The notes under the pieces are model-generated. The model was not told where the DNA came from and ran no database searches. It saw only the letters and a list, made by a program, of their open reading frames with translations. DNA of 64,000 nucleotides from Cristatella mucedo (taxonomy: Eukaryota; Bryozoa; Phylactolaemata; Cristatellidae). Shown here in pieces: positions 40,422 through 51,400 of the stretch. The DNA lies in the NCBI GenBank assembly GCA_009760855.2, contig WPIO01000033.1:1204001-1268000 (forward strand), written 5' to 3'. A program made the translations under genes and the position numbers. The first letter of the stretch is position 1. The number at the start of each line of letters is the position of its first letter.

Positions 40422-41535
40422 ATGAATCCCGAGAAGTTAAAAGCCCTTCAGGCACAGGTTCGCATAGGTGGAAAGGTAAGTCAAACTGACTTGTGTGCAT
40501 GGTTTAGTGTATTACCGGTATATAAGATTTATGGGGCTGCAGCAAGCAGCTAAGTGCGATTTGCGTAGGCTGTAATAGATTGTCAATCCTCGAAAGCTGC
40601 AGTTGTCGTTAGTCGTCGCTACACTTACTATTGGGTATTACCTCTTCAGGGATCTGCTAGAAGGAAGAAGAAGGTGATCCATCGCACTGCTACGACAGAC
40701 GACAAGAAGCTGCAGAGCTCTTTGAAAAAACTAGCTGTTAATAATATCCCTGGAATAGAGGAAGTGAATATGATTAAAGATGACGGTACTGTTATTCATT
40801 TCAATAATCCCAAAGTTCAGGCATCATTGGCTGCAAATACGTTCACAATCAATGGCCATGCAGAAACTAAAGGTTAGATTGCATCTATCTTTTCTGGCAG
40901 TTAGTTGTGGTTGCTCGTGTTATGTAGCGGTACGTTCTACTTGTCCTTTTTTATAGCTCTGACTGATTTACTGCCATCCATTCTCCAGCAACTTGGTGGT
41001 GATTTCTACCATCAACATGGCAAGACATTGGCGAAGAACCTGCTAAACGGTGCACTTCAAGGTTTGTTCCTTGATGTTAAATGTTTGCTCGTGTAACTAT
41101 TTGCTCAATTGCTAATGGTGCTTAATTTAGTAAATAAATATTTCCAGAGAGCAAGGTTATTCCACCGAAAACCATTGAAGAAAGTGATGAAAACGTGCCC
41201 GGTAAGTTGGATCCTTAAGTAGGTCACAGCTGCTAAATGCATCAGTGCTGTGGTCTACGGCCCGGGTTTTAGCCAATTTTGATTACCGGCATTTTATGTC
41301 CTCATTCCTATATTTAAGCCGTGCAGCAGGAAAGCCCGTATTATTGACTTAGGTGACAAACCACCACTAAGGCTCTTGATGTTTCAGGCTGTTGCCGGCT
41401 TTTGCATGAATGGTTTTTTATTTTTAGTCAAAAATCCCAGTTAATGTATGTTTTAAAGGCTGTCCATGCAGCTTACTATTTTATTTGTTTACAGAACTGG
41501 TGGGAAATTTTGATGAACCATCAAAACACGATTGA
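40422..41535 (+). CDS. BTF3: BTF3, nascent polypeptide-associated complex beta subunit
   Basis: Exons are 40422-40475, 40650-40872, 40957-41061, 41148-41201 and 41495-41535, all in phase, 158 aa. BTF3 pairs with NAC-alpha on the ribosome, shields nascent chains and helps prevent mistargeting to the [20 protein letters not shown] leads into the ribosome-binding basic motif [20 protein letters not shown], then the NAC domain (about 40-105: [40 protein letters not shown]), and the acidic tail [17 protein letters not shown]. Length matches the short animal isoform. The frame stays open upstream to an ATG at 40362, but the acceptor-like sequence just before 40412 and the conserved MNxEKL start favour 40422. 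The loop before the tail ([19 protein letters not shown]) is diverged. Confidence 0.97.
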
Positions 41536-41875
41536 TACATCTAATGATATAAGAAAAACCTTGGATGCATGCCACTACCTTGGTGTATTGAATGCAAACC
41601 ACCAAAAAAATCCCGTTTGTACGTTGCTGCTTATGAGTAGCAACTTATGAGTTTGTATGTACCCATCACACGTAGCTGCAGCTGGTAACATCTGCCTGTG
41701 GCTTTGATATCTGACGAGGTTTCCTGCGGTATCTCAGTTTGTGGTATTGTTTGTCGATGTGAAGTGAGCTGTTGGTTATAAAATAGATCAGTTGCTCGTG
41801 TCCTTGTTTCAAGGACAATGGCCAAGCACCTGGTACTGTGTATTATTGCTGTGATGGGCCCTGTGCTCTTGGATT

Positions 41876-41881
41876 AATAAA
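41876..41881 (+). terminator. BTF3 poly(A) signal
   Basis: AATAAA 340 bp after the BTF3 stop codon. Confidence 0.65.
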
Positions 41882-42194
41882 TTGTTCAGCCTTGTCTCAT
41901 GCGTTATCTAACGTCTTGGCTACATATACTGAGTTAAGATATCTTTTGATCTTTAAGACTACTGGGTAACCAATAATGGCATTTAGTTTTCGTGAACTAG
42001 TTATACAATATTAAGGAACCCGAGCTGTTTAGATCTATGTATTTCAGTGCTGCTAGATAATACGAATAGTGATCTTGTGAATAAGTGCTGGTAATCTGAA
42101 AAACTTGAGCTGGCTAGTGCTTGTGTGATTCAAAATCTATAACTAACGCTCAAAATCGGCTTTCTAAAATATCTACTGTTCAGCTGCACGAAAT

Positions 42195-42730
42195 ATAGGT
42201 GTCATGTTCCAAAGTGACCTTTCACTAGACGACCACGTCAGCTTCAGTCAAGTTTACTTACTTTCAGCTACATAACATTACTAAAATTCGAGCTTGCTTA
42301 GATAAGGATACTGTATCAAAGTTGGTCCATTCATTTTTGACATCCCGTCTTTACTTCTGTAACTCACAGCTTGCTGCCGGCCCATGCACTCAAAAGGCAT
42401 ACAAGCTAAAAAAAGTGAACAGCTCAGCCAAGCTTGTCTGCAATGGGTATACCAGTTGCCAGCTCACTGCTTTTCACCGATCTGCACTGGCTCCCAGTCG
42501 GGCATCGACTTCAATGTTACGTCACTCACTTTTAGGTCCCTTCATTCTATAGCTCCAACGTAACTATTAAAACTACTCCCCCCACCAGGCTAGGTATCTT
42601 ACCACCAGTTTTGTCTTATTCAAACAAACTTTAAATCCTTTGGAGACCGTGCCTTTAGTTCGTTCGCTCCAATAGTCTTGAACTCAATACCGACTGTCGT
42701 CACGGCATCCCCAGACGTGAGCCCGGTGGT
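42195..42730 (+). mobile_element. LINE ORF2 carboxyl part, decayed
   Basis: The plus strand encodes VMFQSDLSLDDHVS, then in broken frames [33 protein letters not shown] and [14 protein letters not shown]. It ends before the 3' UTR, so the tail is missing. Confidence 0.8.
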
Positions 42731-42739
42731 AGTAACCCG

Positions 42740-43160
42740 AGTTTCCGAAAGCTGCTCTAAAAAATATAGGTTTACGAAGTCGAATACCCCGTTGACCTGA
42801 TTCAGGAGCAGCACCGTCAGATTCATGCCGAAGCAATCTGAAGAACTATGTTTGCAAGAGCTCAATGGAAGGATGCACGTTACTGTTGGCTATTATGACG
42901 ATGTAAAAGATGTTAGCAATGATGTCCTTAACAGCACAATTGAATAGGTGTGCAAGTTCTTGGAAACATTTTCCGGGAACTTATCACCTGCTGGTTTGAA
43001 AAGATTAAGGAGGTCCGGAATCGCCGTGCCAGTGCTCCCCTGGGTAGCATCGCTGATAGTGAGGACGAAGATACTGACAATATTGGTGTGCCGTCGGCGA
43101 TGGTATCCCGATATGGCACAGACTCGTGACAAAAAAAGAGCATTAGTGCAGACTGCCCAG
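42740..43160. other. Unassigned stretch
   Basis: No recognised exon or repeat. Confidence 0.35.
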
Positions 43161-43162
43161 AA

Positions 43163-43220
43163 AGCGATTTAAGTTCTCTGTGGGCGCAATGAAAATGCTT
43201 ATTATTAATATTATTATTCT
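43163..43220 (+). mobile_element. LINE or SINE-B tail fragment
   Basis: agcgatttaagttctctgtg, ggcgcaatgaaaatg, then TTATTATTAATATTATTATT. Confidence 0.65.
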
Positions 43221-43327
43221 CATCGCATCTGGGCAGCCTGTCTGCTGGGCTGTCAGTCGATTTGGTGCTTGTAATCCTGTTCTTCAGTTCACGAAGTACC
43301 AGTGACCTGGCAGCCCCAGTGCTTTGG

Positions 43328-43345
43328 TGGTGGGGGGGGGGGGGT
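43328..43345. repeat. Poly-G run (about 14 G)
   Basis: Uninterrupted G tract. Confidence 0.85.
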
Positions 43346-43582
43346 TGCAAAAGCAGCAATCTGCTCAGTGCTCTGTTTGCACCTCGTGACTGACAAAGCC
43401 TAAGGTTGCCAGCTGTCGGAGACATTGTTGAAGTGTTTGAAGCTGGCAAAATGGCAGGTATAACCACCAGTGACATTGCATTGCCTTAGTAGGAGTTGGC
43501 ACTCTCTAATAGTGGTAGAACGTAGTGATGCTGAATAGTATATCAAAACAGCTGACATATTTAGCTATTGCTTTCCCCTTGG

Positions 43583-43705
43583 GTCTTAGCTTGGGGGTGA
43601 GGTACACATCACCACTCAGGTTGTGGTTGTGAGTCCAGCAGCATTTTGTGAGCCGCTAAGGCTTTTCTGCCACTACATGGATGTGGCTGCTAAATCAACT
43701 GACCT
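43583..43705 (+). repeat. tRNA-derived SINE, family A, diverged
   Basis: GGGTCTTAGCTTGGGGGTGA head, diverged box B (GTTGTGAGTCCAGCAGC), body (gtgagccgctaaggcttttc) and ending (ggctgctaaatcaactga). Confidence 0.7.
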
Positions 43706-43849
43706 TGACTTGTATTCCTTGAGTAGGCTAACTGCTTTGGTGCTGTATCTAGCATTAGCCACAACTCAGGAGAGATTAATAGTTGATCAGCAAAATAGTC
43801 ATCGACTGCAACTTTATTGGACAACTTGTCGCAGAAAGTGACCTTGCTA

Positions 43850-44012
43850 GGCCGTGATACCCCAGGAGGTAAAAAGTGCTTGCTCTTCACAACTGAGGTC
43901 GTGGTTTTGAATCTTGCAGTTAGGTGATTATTATTGCTAAATGCAAGCTTCGGTGATAGCCGATAAGGCTTTTCTGCTGCTATAAAAATGAGGCTGTTAC
44001 ATTAGCTGAGAA
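43850..44012 (+). repeat. tRNA-derived SINE, family A
   Basis: GCCGTGATACCCCAGGAGGT head, box B region GTGGTTTTGAATCTTGC, body (gtgatagccgataaggcttt) and ending (gaggctgttacattagctg). Confidence 0.75.
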
Positions 44013-44769
44013 TCTTTTAGATTAATCATCTGCATGTAGCAAAGCGAAGTAGTATGATGTCTTGTTCAGTGACTGGGGCACTTTGGAACGGCCTGAAAAT
44101 CCCTATATTTCACTCACTTTCATTACTACTGTTTATCCAGAGTTGCTGTGACGAATGAAAGCCTTGGCCGACTATATCTCGACCTTGAAGGCATCGCTCA
44201 AGGTCAGTGCATCCTAAAAACTTGAAAGTCCTATTGTTATTTCAAGGGTTCACTTTGACTAGTCGTTTAACATGTAACCTATCTTCAGCGAGCCTATAGT
44301 TCCATGCTAAGTCATGACTCCTGGAAAGTCATACCTCTTTTTACACACTAATCAGAAGTTTGTATGCCCATTTTGAGAGCCTGTAGCTATTTTTCCCACT
44401 TGAGCAATTCCTAAAATGTCTAACAAAAACTATAGGGTAACCCCACCTTGCAAAACTTGATACTGAAAGTTGATGGCGAAGGCGCCCTCTGGTGGCCGTT
44501 TTCTTTAGTCCAATCTTACAAGAAGTTGTCTCATCAGAAGAAACAGCCATCAGTCAGAGTTAGCCATCTGAAAAGCTTTCTGAGTTGGTCTCTCGAGCTT
44601 CTTAGCCCTTCCCGGGTTTTATGTGGGTGGGTGGGTAGGTAGAACAATAGATACTGCTCGATAGAATAATAGATACGGCTCAATAGATTCTGCTCGTTTG
44701 AACCCGACTGCGGTTTCGTGCACGCTAGAGTAACCGGGGGCGACTTGGCTGAATGTCCAAGGCCGCTTA

Positions 44770-44900
44770 CAGCAGCGATACAGGATCACCCACCACAGGA
44801 TTCGAACCCACGACCTCGGGAGAGAGATCGTGAAAAGCAGCCGCATTACCTAGATCGTGAAAGACGGCCGCTTTACCGAGTGTGCCATCACGGCTCACTA
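44770..44900 (-). repeat. tRNA-derived SINE, family A, best head
   Basis: Minus strand: GAGCCGTGATGGCACACTCG (box A TGGCACACTCGG), a repeated TCACGATC linker, box B GTGGGTTCGAATCCTGTGG. This is the best-preserved tRNA-like head in the window. Confidence 0.85.
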
Positions 44901-45626
44901 AGCTCACAGAGCTGACATAAACCCAAAACTATTGGTCCCGCGGGAATTCGGTTGGAAACGGAGCTTAGTAGAAAGTTATCCGATGGCTAGACAGAAGACG
45001 GGAGCCAGAGTAGCACATTAAAACCGAGGGAAGCATCAATTAAAACCGAGGCAAGCATTGATTAAAATCTTCAAAGCGAGAATGTAAATATTTTTTGCAG
45101 CGCCTTGCATCTAGTCGCCAATCCAGTAGCGGGTCGAGTGTGTGAGCTCCTGAGCATGATCAATATGATCGGCTGCATGGGACCCCAAACAGTAGGTCAG
45201 CGTTGGCGGAGGCACTGTGACTAGTACTTATGTAGCAAGTCGTATCTGTGTAAGGTTCATCGAAAGCTTACTACCCTGAACCATAGGCCGAAAAAAGATG
45301 CTTCAATGGCATCGCAAAGATCTTTGATGCTCTTAAAATATGCACCATAATATCCGCAGTTCAGATTTGCTATAAATTAGCAACGGCAACGGAGGAACAA
45401 AAATTATTACTCATCACCCTAAACAAGATGTCAGTCGCAGCTGATCAGCAGGCCCAGCAGAGCCATCCATTTTTCGTTCGGCATTACCACTTTCAGCAGT
45501 TCCCTGGAGCGAATGATCCCCAGTTGCACGGCCAATGCAAAAGCTCAGCGTTTCATGCAATATAATCCTCCGCTATGTTGTGATTCCTGCATAAGCCGAG
45601 AATTTCATGCAGAAGTATGGTGCAAA

Positions 45627-45714
45627 GAGACGAGAGAGAGAGGAGACATACAGAAAGGGAGAGGGCAGAGAGAGCGAGGGGGAGAGAAAGAGAGGGAGAG
45701 GGAGGAAAGAATAT
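45627..45714. repeat. (GA)n-rich purine tract
   Basis: GAGAG and AGAGGGAGAGGG blocks, almost all purine on the plus strand. Confidence 0.9.
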
Positions 45715-45814
45715 GAAAAATGAGAGATTGATGGTCTTGTCTAACTATCTGAATTAGCTGTAAATCTCTAGAACGCAGATGAATATTGGTACTAGTGAAG
45801 GTAGGCTGACTCAC

Positions 45815-45935
45815 TTAACAGTCTCATTTATAAATAACGGCACAAGAGCCTAAGGAGCGATATATCGCAGCAAGCAATAAGGCTCGTGTGTTGCCGAATT
45901 TGAACCCACGACATGGGTGGCGAAAAATGCAAGCG
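45815..45935 (-). repeat. tRNA-derived SINE, family A, diverged
   Basis: Plus strand shows the reversed ending (ttaacagtctcatttataaa), body and diverged box B (tttgaacccacgacatggg). Confidence 0.7.
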
Positions 45936-45949
45936 AAGGATAATGCTCT

Positions 45950-46500
45950 CCTAGCAGCATGCGTGCGGAAGCAGGCTGAACGCAGAAGCTGGCTTACAGA
46001 GGCGAACATTTTCCAAGGCACCTACAGCGCTCCCGAAACAGCCATTCTGTCCTAAGCCGGTGTTCCAACTCTCCTTCACTTCGTCCCAGCCACGGTTCAT
46101 CCCCCGTGGGTTAGCGAGAGGACAAAGCGTGAGATTCGATTCAGTTTTGATCGAGTCTCTGAAAGTCGTGAGATTCGTTCCGTCCCAGCCCCCTCCTCGT
46201 TGTCTACGTTTCGTCGTTTGTGTATCGGCCCGCGCTTGGTGTCGGAGCGTCAGCTTACAGCCGGAGCGCTCAGTTTCACCCCGCGGGGCTGTGGACATTA
46301 AAAACGTTTTGCTTAGTGCGAGCACCTTCCCACGCTTTGAGTTTGGTGGCCTGCAGAAATGCAGAGGAGATGCAGGCGCATTTCTCCCCCCCCCCACAGC
46401 GGGCCGGCGTCGTACTCCCCCCCCCCGACCGTCGCCAACGAAGAAATTGTTACCGTATTCCAATCGATGAAACCGCAGAGTTCGCGTCGAATAAACGCTG
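45950..46500. other. GC-rich unassigned stretch with C8 runs
   Basis: A 170-codon open frame exists on the minus strand and a 136-codon frame on the plus strand, both low-complexity from the composition. I recognise neither product. CCCCCCCC runs lie near 46386 and 46417. Confidence 0.35.
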
Positions 46501-46511
46501 TGATTAATAAT

Positions 46512-46625
46512 GATATAATATAATTCATCTGTATAGCACCATAAGAGAACTTAATCTCTATTCAGACGCTTCGCGTATGCCACGCGGCTCGAACGACTTT
46601 GGCCGCACCACGGTCGGGTCGATTC
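46512..46625 (-). repeat. tRNA-derived SINE, family B, 3' part
   Basis: Plus strand: ttcatctgtatagcaccata, agagaacttaatctctattc, cgcgtatgccacgcggctcg, then the box-B region. The head is incomplete. Confidence 0.75.
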
Positions 46626-46644
46626 AGTTTTCAGATTTCAGAGA

Positions 46645-46708
46645 CTCGATCAAAGCTCTGGCACGGAATGAATTAAACTCGTAAGCCGAGGTACCAGTGT
46701 AAATGTAA
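46645..46708. mobile_element. Truncated MITE end (TACxGTGGTACCTCGG family)
   Basis: aatgaattaaactcgtaagc, cgaggtaccagtgta: one inverted terminus of the element that is complete at 48970-49770. Confidence 0.7.
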
Positions 46709-46719
46709 GAGTTTTTATT

Positions 46720-48450
46720 TTTGCCGACCTCAAAACCAGTCTAACTGCATTCAAGCCAGAAGTAAAGAAGCTAACAATCTCTTAGCGGTAAGTAACCGAT
46801 TGCAGCAGGTAGCAAACTGCCTACACAAAACACCTCCTATTAGCGAGTATGAATATAATAAGCCTACGAAGAAGTATTCTGACAGCATGTTTCGAAAGTC
46901 CGACGTTAATCAAAGAGGACATCTAGCAGACTGAGAGCTGTTGATAAAGCAGGAGAAGTTCAGTCTCCTATGCTTAGAAATTATAGCCAGATACATTGCC
47001 TTCAGAATTGGTTTTTCCAGAGACCTGAAAAGCTTTGTGGTAATAGTTAAAGTAAATTGCGAAAATTCTAGTTACAGAAAAGCTTCTTGGAGGTTGCTAC
47101 TTTCCAGATACATGGTAAGGGAGAGTCTTGTAATCTTGAATATAATATACCGTCACTCACAGACAATGAAGGAACCCTTAAAAAGTCAATTACCACCGTG
47201 GAACTAAACTCGCTTTCATCTGCAGAAGATACTTAGCATTTCGGTTCTAATATGAAGAGCAACGTCCTTACCTAAGCTGAATAACTAAAATTTCTCTAAC
47301 CCATATGGGCATGGAAAGGTCCGCAAATTAAAGATGATTGCTAGAAACCTCCGTTTTGCGCTCAATATCGTTTTAAACCGCTCATGCTCTTAAGAGCTGA
47401 AGGTCTTAAACGTCGTACAGCGGCCCTCAACCGTTAAAGTCTGTCTAGCAGCTGGACGAGCGGCGCAAGTGCTTCATATCGATAATCCATTTACCAGTTG
47501 GGTCGTTGTGTGAACCCCCAAGAATGGCATCACCCTCCTACAGTAAGGGGTAATTTTTTTTTACTCCCCTTCGCTTCTAATTTTTGTTCCTGCTTGGTTG
47601 TTTTCTAATTGACTTCCTTGTTACCCAAAATGTCTTATTTTTGTTTCCGTTAGGAATATACCGTGTACTCGTGCCACTATGTTTCCAGCCTGTCGGCTAG
47701 CCTAGTGACAATGCATCATTAAAATGTGTAATTGCAATGTTCCATCGATAAGGTCTTCATTACATGTAGCAGTCTTATCCTGAATGCCACTAGACCCGCT
47801 TCACGACCATCAAGAAAGACGTTCAGGCTAGTCAGGATGCTGTTTCTTTTAAGTCAGACTGCTTCAGAGACTCGATCAACGCAGGCTTTGTGGAATCTCT
47901 ATATCCTAGCCAAACAAAATACATCTTCACTCTATTCGTTACTAACAAACATCACATAGCCTTTACAGGAATCGTTTATTTCATATTGAAGTTATATAGG
48001 GTGTAAACTCAACGAGTTTGCCAAGTAAAAGGACACCATATGCCTACATGGCTGGAGGTCAGCTGCATGGTCTTGCCGCCCATCGGATGCTGCCTCTAAT
48101 CACAACTGTTGAGTTATTGACGAGTTTCCGACCAGAAAATTGTCGGTCGAGGCTTCACGTTCCAAGAGCTATAGCCTGTTGGGAAGCAGGTGATCCGGCA
48201 TGGGCCAGACGAGCTCTGCAATTTTAGAAGCAATTACCATTATATTTCTTGCAATCTTTCACTACGATCAAGCAGAAAGTCGCGTTGCCAGTCTACTGAG
48301 TCAGTCGAACACAACAAGAGACAGTTGCCACCTGCCAGCCGAAAGATGAAGCTGTGCTTCATGCACTACCTATACGCAGAGCAATTTAAGCCAACAATAT
48401 TAGAGCCCGGAATTTAGAGACCAACATTTCCCAATGCCAAGCCATTCACA
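46720..48450. other. Unassigned stretch
   Basis: Mostly unique, A/T-rich. A possible further exon of the minus-strand gene lies near 48170-48222 (acceptor AAAATTGCAG on the minus strand), but no sequence similarity confirms it. Confidence 0.3.
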
Positions 48451-48453
48451 TAC

Positions 48454-51400
48454 CGTTATCCAGAATAACGTCAAATGGTTTCTCGTATCGGCTTATGTAT
48501 TGCTGCACTTCTATCAGCGCAGTGTCATCTCCAGAGACAAGGTATTCCAGAACGTCTACAGTGTCGAATGAAGCACTCAATCTTCTCGCTACTCATCATG
48601 CAGGAATTTTCTAAAAAGTACTTGCTGAACAGTGGTTAAAGCAAAGAAATGCGACTCTGCTACTTTTTCGACATGGAAATGATTTTTCTAAAACATATGG
48701 CATTTGGCGCACTAGATAAATGTGTGTGCAAGAGAAACTTTGATAATTAAACCCTCGCATTTTTTCTCGATAACTGCCAGAGAAAACAGCTAATGGCGTG
48801 AGAGGTAATAACCTATCTCTACACTAAATAAAGATCAAATACGGAATTAGAGAACGTTGCCTAATTTAGGAGCATCATTTATATAGAAGGCAGTAGCAGC
48901 TATCACTCTCGCCTACAAAAAGGAATACAGAACCGTCTCATGCAGGACTCAAAACCCATGACCTGGTTATACAGCGGTACCTCTCGGCTTACGAGTTTAA
49001 TTCGTTCCGTGCCAGAGCTCGTAACTCGTATGTCAATCAATTTTCCTCATTGAAATGAAGAAATGCCATTAATCCATTCCGGGCCCCCAAAAAAACGCTG
49101 CGATTTTTGTCACGTTTTTAAATTAAAAAATGTAGTTGTAAATAACGAATATTGTTTTAATAATGGTACAATAGAATGTCTTGCAATAAATGCGTTTTAT
49201 TAATCCTAACGAACAGGAGTAACTTGGAGATCAGACGAGTTGATGCTAATAGCGTTAGAGGAGAAAGGCTGAAATGAATATCTGAATCTTATTCGCCTAC
49301 TTTTGCCCTTTTCGCCTGGCTTTCCTCGCTTTCATTTTATTGGCTGGGCCTTTACGCGGACGCGCCGATTGTTATCAGTTATTCGATGAACTCTCGCACG
49401 GTGATATTGCCTAAATAGAGTACAGTTCGAACTTTGCTGTTCCTGCCGTAGTCGGATTCAACACCGGAGTCTGGCGATCTTGTGCGTTCAAGCACCACGG
49501 TGGCTCGCTCGAGTATGTCTGGGAGCGAACCAACAGGCCTGTGCTTGGCGGCGCACCCGGGTCGTAGGGCAGGGTCTTGCAACGGAACATTGTTCGATGC
49601 CCTACCCTTACTGGCCTGAGTAACCGCACGCAGTGCGATGTTCGCTATGACAACTAGCGGTGGAGTCTCCGAAGCTGGCTCGCAACCCGAATTAGCTCGC
49701 AACTCAAAGCAAAAATCGGCCGACAGACAGCTTGTATCTCGAAACACTCGTAAGCCGAGGTACCACTGTATCTGCATTTAAAAAATGGTCCGAGGATGAT
49801 AGCTTATCAATGTGAGCTTCTTGGTCAGATCTTGCCTTACATATTTTCAAATTAAAGAGGTACCGGAAAGGTTCTGCTTTTGGGTTTTGCGTCTGCGTGA
49901 AAATATACCACACTAGTGTTGTATCTGTTGTGCTAAAATTCATTTGTAGGGAAAGATGGGAAAGTCGTAATTAGCTAGATATTATTTCTGTGCTTGTCAT
50001 AAGAGTCCATTGGTGGTTCTTGAATTATGACATTGAGGACCAAGAGTTGTTTCTATCACGAATGTGCTACAATATAAAAACTGACAGACCACTTAGTCAC
50101 AGAGCAATATGGAAAACCATAAGTTATGAATAACTGATAGATCGCGCATATGTTAAGTTTTATCGAACACCATAACCAGTTATGAATAACGTACTGTTCA
50201 TAGTTGGGATTTACTTCCGATAACGGTCTTCAGATAGTCACTCTAGTACTAGTCGGAAGCCTGCTCAGATTTTGTTTCAATATAATAGTATTATAGTTCA
50301 TTTGTATAGCGCCCTAAGGGAACTTAATTGATTCAGGCGCTTCATATTTGCCACGGGGGTTCGAGCCCACGACTTCGGCCACATCAAAGTCATTCAGATT
50401 TGCCATCGTTAGAATGAAAGCCGATAATTAAAAAGCCTCGATTGGATGCTAAGGTCCTAGCAAATTTTCATCCAGTGTCCCATCTTAATTTTATGGACAT
50501 GATTCTCAACAAGATTGTCGCCGTCCAATTTGTGAAATAAATTGATAACACAAAATTAATCAGAATATTTCAGAGGGATTCAAGTGATAACATTACACTG
50601 AAACTGCTCTCCTACGTGCGGTAAATGACAAGCTGCTGCTTCCGTGCTACTCACTTCCTCGGCTGTTCTCCTGATGCTGCTGCTACGCTTCGCTTCTCAC
50701 TTTCTCTTCGTTGCGATGGAGTCTGTTGGCTCTCGTATACACGCCGAAAGCTTATTAAACTTTTAGTGCGAGATAGAAAACTATCCAGCGTAACATCAGC
50801 TTAGTCTTTGTGGTTTTTTTGCAGTTTCAGATGGAGATGCATGCATATTATGTTTTACATACGACTACTCTACCTACTTGTGGTAAGTTAAAGCACAGCT
50901 CATCCGTTAGTATTTGACAGTGTAATTAGTGGGCCTAGTGGCAATTTAAACATTAAAAACTTAAAGAGTATCTGATTTAAAAAGTTCGTCAATATAGCCA
51001 TAGAAGAGCTTTAGCAGCGTCCACACAGCTTGCCGTTGGCAATGAAGAAAGAATCACGTATTGCAGGACTTGCACCCACGACCCGAGTCATAAAAGTTCA
51101 AGCACCTTACCGCTGTGGTTCAACAAAATAGTGCCTTAAGGGCTGTTTAAGCATCTGTTGGCACGGATTAGTTAAAAAAAAACTAGCTGATTTAACAGCC
51201 TCTTTTGTGTAAAGGCAGAAGAGCCTTAACGGCTACCATCACCACTTGCAGCACGATAAAGAATCACCCACCGCAGGATTCGAAACCAAGACCTCGGGAA
51301 AAAGGTCGTGAAAAGTAACCTTCTTACCTAATGTGCCATCACGGCTCACCAAAAAAGTGGCATATCACATGCAAAAACAAAAATGGAAGGCAAAACTGAG

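Noticed and set aside
44770-44900. tRNA gene on the minus strand (A and B boxes present)
   Set aside because: The same head, linker and downstream body recur in more than ten places with diverged arms, and no cloverleaf closes. It is a tRNA-derived SINE.
45951-46463. 170-codon minus-strand ORF as a gene
   Set aside because: Open because of GC-rich composition; no domain, no good splice or start context, and the opposite strand is equally open.
48454-48588. Exon of PRORP (mitochondrial RNase P nuclease) on the strength of PFDVILDN
   Set aside because: The catalytic block that should follow is not visible, and the exon's phase fits the gene at 51659-57151. Kept as an alternative only.
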